Shown in pieces: positions 58,407 through 64,000 of a DNA stretch of 64,000 nucleotides. Origin of the DNA: Adiantum capillus-veneris (taxonomy: Eukaryota; Streptophyta; Polypodiopsida; Polypodiales; Pteridaceae); assembly GCA_014529385.2 (NCBI GenBank), contig CM043949.1:149461850-149525849 (forward strand), written 5' to 3'. The translations under genes and the position numbers were made by a program. The notes beneath the pieces are model-generated. The model did no database searches and was not told where the DNA came from. It worked only from the letters and a program-made list of their open reading frames with translations. Numbering within the stretch: position 1 is the first letter of the stretch; each line of letters opens with the position of its first letter.

Positions 58407-60432
58407 CTAATCTAGAAAGAGTGAGGTCGAAGCAACTCCAAGCTCCGAGCGCAAGAGGATGAAACGTGACTCGTTGAGGCCTTTGGTCAAAATGTCTGCA
58501 ATCATCTGGTCACTTGGACAGTGTTCAACCATAATGGTTCCTTTGCGTACTTCATACCTGACATAATGATAATGGACAGCAATGTGCTTTGACTTATTAT
58601 GTTGAACATAGTCTTTTGCAAGAATAATAGCACTTTGGTTGTCACACCGCAAGGGTGTGCTAGAAAGAGGAGAGTGACCAATATCAACCAGCATCTGTCA
58701 AGGCCAAATCAACTCACGAGCTGCAAGTGATGCCACAACATATTCTGACTCAGTCGTAGAAACTGCAACACAACGTTGTTTCTTGCTGGTCCAAGAAACA
58801 AGATAATCATTTATAAAGAAGCAATTTCCACTAGTAGATCGCATAGATAAATGTGAGCTTGCCCAGTCTGCATCTGTGTAACCCAAAAGAGAAAGAGATT
58901 GCATAGAATCCAATGTGAGTTTTCGTCGATAGACTAAACCAAAATCTGTAGTGCCTTTCAAGTATTTCAATACACGCTTTGTAGTAGACCAATGCTTAAG
59001 AGAAGGACATGCAAGATGTTGTCCAAGATAATTAGCAGAAAACAGAATATCAGGACGAGAGTTCATGCCAACAAACTGAAGACGTCCAATCAAGTTATCA
59101 TAAGGTTGATTTGTGACAAGTTGACCTCCATTGTCAGAAGTGTTCTTCGTAGAGCTCGCAAGACAAGGTGTGTTGACTGAATGTGCAGATTCCATACCAA
59201 ATTTTTGAATAGTATCTGCAATAAACTTTGACTGTCAAAGGAATAAAATACCTTTTGTACGGTTCCGTTGGATTTGAATGCCAAGACACGAGTGAATCTC
59301 TCCAAGATCCACCATATCAAATGCAGAAGACACTAACGTTTTCACTTGCTGAAGAAATCCGAAATCATTGGAAACAAGGATGGTATCATCCACATAAAGA
59401 GCAAGAATCACAAAACTGCTACCTTGGCGTTTTATGTATAAGTTGGGGTCTGACGAGCAAGAGATGAATCCTTTAAAGGTGAGAAAAAGGTCAAATTTTG
59501 TATACCAGGCTCGCGAAGCTTGTTTGAGACCATATAGTGCCTTATGGAGTTGAGCAACAAGGTCTTCTTTACCTGGAATAACAAAACCTTCTGGTTGTTC
59601 CATATAAATTTCCTCTTCCAAGTCACCATTAAGAAAAGCAGTTCGCACATCCATTTGATGAGCTTCTAAATCAAATTGAACAGCAAATGCCAATAAAACT
59701 CGAACACTTGTAATGCGAACAACTGGTGAAAAAGTCTCTTGATAATCAACACCAGCTACTTGGGAGTAACCTTTTGCAACTAAACGTGCCTTGAACTTGT
59801 CAAAAGATCCATCTGCTTTTACTTTTGTCTTATACACCCACTTACATTTAATAGATGTATGACCAGGAAGTAATTCACTTAGTATCCATGTACCTTTAGA
59901 GATAAGAGAATCGTACTCTGCTTCCATAGCCTCTTGCCATTGATCCTTTTGTGGTGAAGAGATAGCTTCATCATAAGTAATGGGATCTTCTGAAGTAGAA
60001 AAAGCATTATCAGCAATATCGTCATCATAAACATGACATGAGCCTTGTTCAAAATCAATAGGCAGATCAACAAAAATATCAATATCATCATTGGCAACAT
60101 TCGGAATGGATGGTTGTGAAGAGGAAAGTTGCTCTATAGGAAGAGTTTTATCTTCTGAAAGAAATGGAAAAGATTGAAGCAATGATTTAGTATCATCAGA
60201 ATCATCCATGGACCATGAGCCTCCCATAAGCTGCTCGTTAAAAGTAGCATCACGATTCACAATTACTTTCTTGGAGGAAGGGTCATAGAATTTGTAGCCT
60301 TTGGAAGTGTCAGAATATCCAATAAAAATAACTTTAAGACCAGGAGCATCAAGCTTTGTTCGTGTTTCTTTGGGAACATGAATATAAGCAATACATCCAA
60401 AGGTTCGAAATGAGATATAGAAGGAATGTCAC
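58407..60432 (-). pseudogene. Ty1/copia reverse transcriptase and RNase H
   Basis: One frame from about 60430 to 58407 with stops at 59233 (FL*QSK) and 58696 (WP*QML), both consistent with CGA to TGA. It starts with the integrase tail HVPKETRTKLDAPGLKVIFI and YSDTSKGYKFYDPSSKKVIV, then YDEAISSPQKDQWQEAMEAE, TWILSELLPGHTSIKCKWVY, KARLVAKGYSQVAGVDYQET, HQMDVRTAFLNGDLEEEIYM (first RT Asp), LYGLKQASRAWY and LALYVDDTILV (catalytic Asp pair). RNase H: IGRLQFVGMNSRPDI, GYTDADWASSHLSMRSTSG, VAVSTTESEYVVASLAARE, SAIILAKDYVQHNKSKHIAV and DILTKGLNESRF. This is the classic copia order and nearly complete for these domains. Confidence 0.96.
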
Positions 60433-61020
60433 CTGTTCATGCTGTGATGGGTATCTTACCAGAGGGTGCAGTAGTAGGAAGATGATTCTGAATAAATACT
60501 GCTGTCAAAGTAGCTTCAGCCCAAAAAACACGAGATAAACCAGAATGAATCAGCATACATCTTACAGCATTGAGAATAGTGAGATTCTTTCGTTCAGCAA
60601 CACCGTTCTGTTGAGGCGAATATGGAATATTGTGTTCATGATGAATTCCACTGTCAACACAGTAACTCACAAACTCTCGAGATACATATTCGCCTCCATT
60701 GTCAGTACAAAGCTTCTTAAGGCGACGACCAGTTTGAAGTTCCACAGCCTTGTGGAATTGTTTGAAAACAGATAAGGCTTCAGGTTTTTGTCTAAGTAAA
60801 AATACAGTCGTATACCTTGAGAAATCATCAATGAAAGTAATGAAGTAGCGATATATTGTGATCTCGAAGAAGGTAGAGGTCCACATATATCAGTATGAAC
60901 AAGATCCAATATGTCATGAGAATGAGTTGTATTTGAAAGAGGAAACGGTTTGCGATTGTGTTTACCAAGATCCATGCCATGAACTTCCGTGGGAGATCCT
61001 CTGTGGGGGCACTAAAAGAA
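60433..61020 (-). pseudogene. Ty1/copia integrase, 5'-truncated
   Basis: Pieces in two or more frames: GKHNRKPFPLSNTTHSHDIL then LVHTDICGPL (60960-60865), FITFIDDFSRYTTVFLLRQK (about 60845-60780), KKLCTDNGGEYVSREFVSYC (about 60720-60660), HNIPYSPQQNGVAERKNLTI (about 60630-60575) and SRVFWAEATLTAVFIQNHLP. These supply the Asp, Asp and Glu of the copia integrase core. The pre-integrase part stops abruptly at 61020, where the Ty3 LTR begins; gag, protease and the zinc part are missing. Confidence 0.92.
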
Positions 61021-62167
61021 TGTGAGCGGGATGAAAACACACACAGCGCCTCTATAACAACCCGACCGACATTCTTGGGAAGATACACACACACACACTA
61101 TGGGGCACCACTGGGCTTAGACAACACACCTGGCCGAGATAGGGAACACACCTATGGAGTGAGAGGAGAGAGACTATCCACTTGGCCACTCCACACAGAC
61201 ACACACACACACACATACACCCAAAAAACTCAGCTCAAAAGAGGATAATTTCTAATTTTTAGATACAATTGAGCTTGGGCCAACACCAATGGGGCAAATA
61301 GCTCACACAATATGAGTAAAATAAGCCAAATACAATCACAAACTAGAGCAGAAACTTCGCTCATAGGAGAAAATTACACAGCAAAAACAGCAGAAAAAGA
61401 GTGAGGAATTTGGCAAAATGGACAGTGCCATCGCGTCCGGAATGGCCAAAAACCCCAGTCTACAATGTCAAAGTGCTCAAATCCCCGACCTCGGATGAGC
61501 AGTTTACGGCCAAAACAGGCTCCAAAAACCCCCAAAATACACTTGCGGCCGTTCCTCCTCTCTTCTCCACGTTTTTTCTGGTCTTCTCTCTATTTTTTCA
61601 GTTCCCACACTTAGCTTTATTAGTTGGGCCCCCTTGGCCTTTTAGATGACCTAAAACGGACCCCGAACAGGCCAAAAACCGACCTCGCAGTGCATAGTTG
61701 TCACCTTTTTGCATCATCCGCACACCTGGCACTCATTTCTTTTCAATAATGCGTCTCACAACCACGTGAAGTGGCCCCAAAAAGTGGTCCTAATGATGAC
61801 CTTTCTGCATAACTCTCACAAGAAAACACCCACGTTGTGTCCGTCGTCATCCGCGTGCAAATATTGACCCCGTTCGCCCTCCTGACGCCACTAGATGCCA
61901 TCTGACGCACCTGCTTACCTCATGTCGTCGGCCCGTGGATAGCTTCATGGAGAAATTTTACGCGCTATAAACTCCTCATTATTGTATAAAAAACATACTG
62001 GTACTGGTGATAGTGAAAATCGATGCACTATGTACATGCTGTCCTACCTGTACACATGTGGGCCCCACGTAACCACCTGGCTTTGGAAAATGGGCAATTT
62101 TTTGTTTCATGCACCATGCATGTGTATGTACATATGCGCAATCCCTTTCTCTAAAAAACTCCTGACA
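61021..62167 (-). repeat. 5' LTR of the minus-strand Ty3 element
   Basis: 1147 bp matching 52185-53323. On its inner side (61020) there is no primer-binding site; copia integrase text begins at once. Confidence 0.93.
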
Positions 62168-62689
62168 ACGCTTTCAACAAATAAAAACTTTGAAATACCA
62201 ATCATCATGGCTTTACGTATCATGGCATCAGAGACATTTTCTTCAAATCAAATAAAAACTGTAAAATAGTAATCACAATCATGGCTTTACGTACCATGAA
62301 ATTATAGACGTTAGTTTTGTGCAAAATCTGCAAAACCTCAAGACAATGACTAGTCAATAGATAACTGCTTTGTAAAATCACATGAAATATTTTATGAATC
62401 GTGATGAGATTAGTAGCATGTATTAAGAACCAAAGCCATGATTGGGGAAAATAAAAACACAACAAATAATATCACCTTGAACCATGGATGAAGATAATAA
62501 AAACACATCATGTAACTTCATCCATGACAAGAGGGAGCTCGACTTTGTGAACCTTGTCGCTTTTGCAGACCCAAGAAGAAACTCTCTATTATGTTTTTGA
62601 ACACTGAAGTCCAAACTACTATGCCAAGTTTCGATCTTCTCAAACGTGCACCAACTAAAGTTGGATGATTCTCCTACTTATCTTTATAT
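62168..62689. other. right flank: continuation of the copia-type 3' region
   Basis: Begins with the right ACGC duplication, then two further CATCATGGCTTTACGTA(C/T)CA repeats near 62205 and 62278, and GCAAAATCTGCAAAACCTCAA.ACAATGA, which matches 50630-50662. No gene is seen. Confidence 0.6.
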
Positions 62690-62813
62690 ACCTCCCTCCT
62701 CAACATGCAATGTGCCATCCCCAATGTGTGTATACTCTACACACTGAGTGTACATATGTAGTGGGGAATCCTAGCTATATATAGCATAGGGGTTGGTATA
62801 TATGGATCCAACA
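62690..62813 (-). repeat. copia-type LTR piece
   Basis: CCCCAA.GTGTGTATACTCTACACACT and GTGGGGAATCCTAG.TATATATA match 49815-49880 closely and end GGATCCAACA. The left end is unclear. It could pair with the LTR at 49749-49911, but I found no primer-binding site beside it. Confidence 0.55.
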
Positions 62814-63009
62814 CTTTTTACTTGCTCCCGGCAGCCCACTGACCCAGAATGGCTTTCTTCTCCCTCACCTTCTCCTGCTATGGCAGCTCACGTATCACAG
62901 CTATGGATACTTTCTTTTTTTCATGCGCTTCATGCCGCTAATGTAGCCTCCAAAATTATCTTCATTTACTAGTATAGTAGTTTATAGAAAAATAGTTTAG
63001 CAATCAGTT

Positions 63010-63440
63010 CCCACAATCACTTGGCTTCAAAAGCAAGCTTTTCCAAGAAACCGCTTGGCATATCCCTTATTCAATGCACTATGGGAGACATCTTGGACAT
63101 CAAGCCCTCGACCACTTTAGTGCTATCAGAGGTGCGCCACATTAGGTATATATTTTGTCCAAATATTTGTTGAGCATAATATCCATCGTACATCTCAAGC
63201 AAGGCATCATATTCTCCATGCATATCAACCAAATAATCCTTAAGCACAATGTCTTTGAAAGTGCACCATATTTTGCGTACATATTAAGCAAAGCATTGAT
63301 AACCTCAACATGTTTCTCCAATAATCCTATTTCCAATGATTCATGCAACGATCAATGCTACCTTGCAACTCTAAGCAAGTTCTTAGCAATAGATCCGTTT
63401 GGTTTAATATTCATGGCCACATTTAGTAGACACAATAGCC
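63010..63440 (-). pseudogene. second PPR protein fragment
   Basis: On the minus strand NIKPNGSIAKNLLRVAR (about 63405-63355) is followed by HESLEIGLLEKHVEVINALLNMYAKYGALSK (63345-63255, shown in two parts: HESLEIGLLEK, HVEVINALLNMYAKYGALSK). The 'iHe...GLl...v.NALl.MYAK.Gal..A' pattern is typical of plant PPR repeats. Stops and frame changes surround it and no complete gene can be assembled. It is separate from the PPR relic at 44.6-45.7 kb. Confidence 0.65.
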
Positions 63441-64000
63441 ACTAGTTTGAAACAAAATTGAGTAAGTGCACAAAAGCTTGTAATTTTGTGATTTTCCAAT
63501 CGTGCTCACAATACGGTGTGAAGGATTTCAGGGCTAGCCTCTACAACACCTCAAACCACCACAAAAAAAAGTATGAAGAGAATAGATCTCTCAAGATAAA
63601 ATGGTGTGATCCTTGCTCACAAATTTTGACATCCTCACTCACACTCAACCTCAACTATCCGCAACTAGCTTCCCCCTACACCATTAAAACTCCCACCATA
63701 CTTGGATGCACCAAAGAAAGCAAACGGATCACTAAAAATTAGGGAAAAAAGTGGCACAAAAAATGAAAATCTCTACAGTTTTTCTTATTAAACCAAGGAC
63801 TTCACCTTTTTTTAGGCTCCCTTCCATGTGCTAGCAGAGACTCCATTGATGCTCCCATATATATCCATAGCTTTACCAAAACCCATTCAATCAAGCCCAC
63901 CCAAATATTTCAGCAAGGTACAAGCAATGAATTGAAGCGCATACTCTACCCTTGATTAGCTACTCCATAGGAAGTTGCACACAACATAGATACCATACCC
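63441..64000. other. window end without a recognisable gene
   Basis: One 94-codon plus-strand ORF (63458-63742) has no motif that I recognise. It could continue the PPR remnant on the other strand, but I see no repeat pattern in it. Confidence 0.4.

Larger units (their letters stand above)
52185..62167 (-). mobile_element. minus-strand Ty3 element (Tat-like) with an internal copia fragment
   Basis: LTRs at 52185-53323 (1139 bp) and 61021-62167 (1147 bp) begin TGTGAGCGGGATG and end ACTCCTGACA on the plus strand. The flanks share ACGC (52181-52184 and 62168-62171; ACGCT if the LTR starts at G). A polypurine tract lies next to the left LTR on the minus strand, so the element points left. Interior, right to left: a copia fragment (58030-61020), gag zinc-knuckle part, protease, RT, degenerate RNase H, a second RNase H, integrase. 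The primer-binding site, 5' leader and capsid are absent: copia sequence abuts the 5' LTR directly. Confidence 0.9.

Noticed and set aside
63458-63742. 94-codon ORF near the window end
   Set aside because: No motif and no repeat pattern; it lies beside a PPR relic on the other strand.

Overview
This is nuclear DNA of a land plant with a large, repeat-rich genome. I see no intact cellular gene, no tRNA or rRNA gene and no CRISPR array. The plant assignment rests on decayed pentatricopeptide-repeat (PPR) sequence, a Ty3 chromovirus, a Tat-like Ty3 element with a second RNase H, Ty1/copia elements and tRNA-iMet primer-binding sites. The long mixed CT/CA microsatellites and the mix of retroelements would suit a fern or another seed-free plant, but that is inference.

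0-20 kb holds old, broken material. It contains a Ty3 gag relic, a 40-base G run and a divergent reverse-transcriptase (RT) pseudogene at 2.29-4.02 kb that is not a standard LTR or LINE type. Several direct-repeat families and large (TC)n(AC)n tracts follow. A pogo-like transposase pseudogene lies at 13.8-16.1 kb, a cluster of hairpin-forming repeats at 17.1-18.0 kb, and a Ty3 RT/RNase H relic at 19.0-20.5 kb.

21.0-35.2 kb is a nested pair with clean boundaries. The outer LTR element (20988-35178, target duplication TAGAG, iMet primer site) has no recognisable gag or pol of its own. It carries an inserted Ty3 element (22080-30661, target duplication AGTAA) with gag, protease, RT, RNase H and integrase, and a further decayed reading frame of about 1.8 kb between pol and the 3' LTR.

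36.5-42.5 kb is a Ty3 chromovirus with two LTRs, iMet primer site, polypurine tract, a pol frame with only two stops, a chromodomain, and a small inverted-repeat element in its gag region. 42.5-49.7 kb holds a PPR pseudogene, solo LTR pieces, a duplicated (GT)n(GA)n block and a short integrase relic.

49.7-62.8 kb is a stack of minus-strand elements: short copia-type LTRs with 3' regions full of a CATCATGG-type repeat, interrupted by a Ty3 element (52185-62167). Its pol stays in one frame for 4.6 kb, but its 5' third is replaced by a 5'-truncated copia element that abuts the 5' LTR directly. A second PPR relic lies at 63.0-63.4 kb. Many stop codons sit where CAA, CAG, CGA or TGG would be expected, which fits decay by deamination of methylated cytosine.
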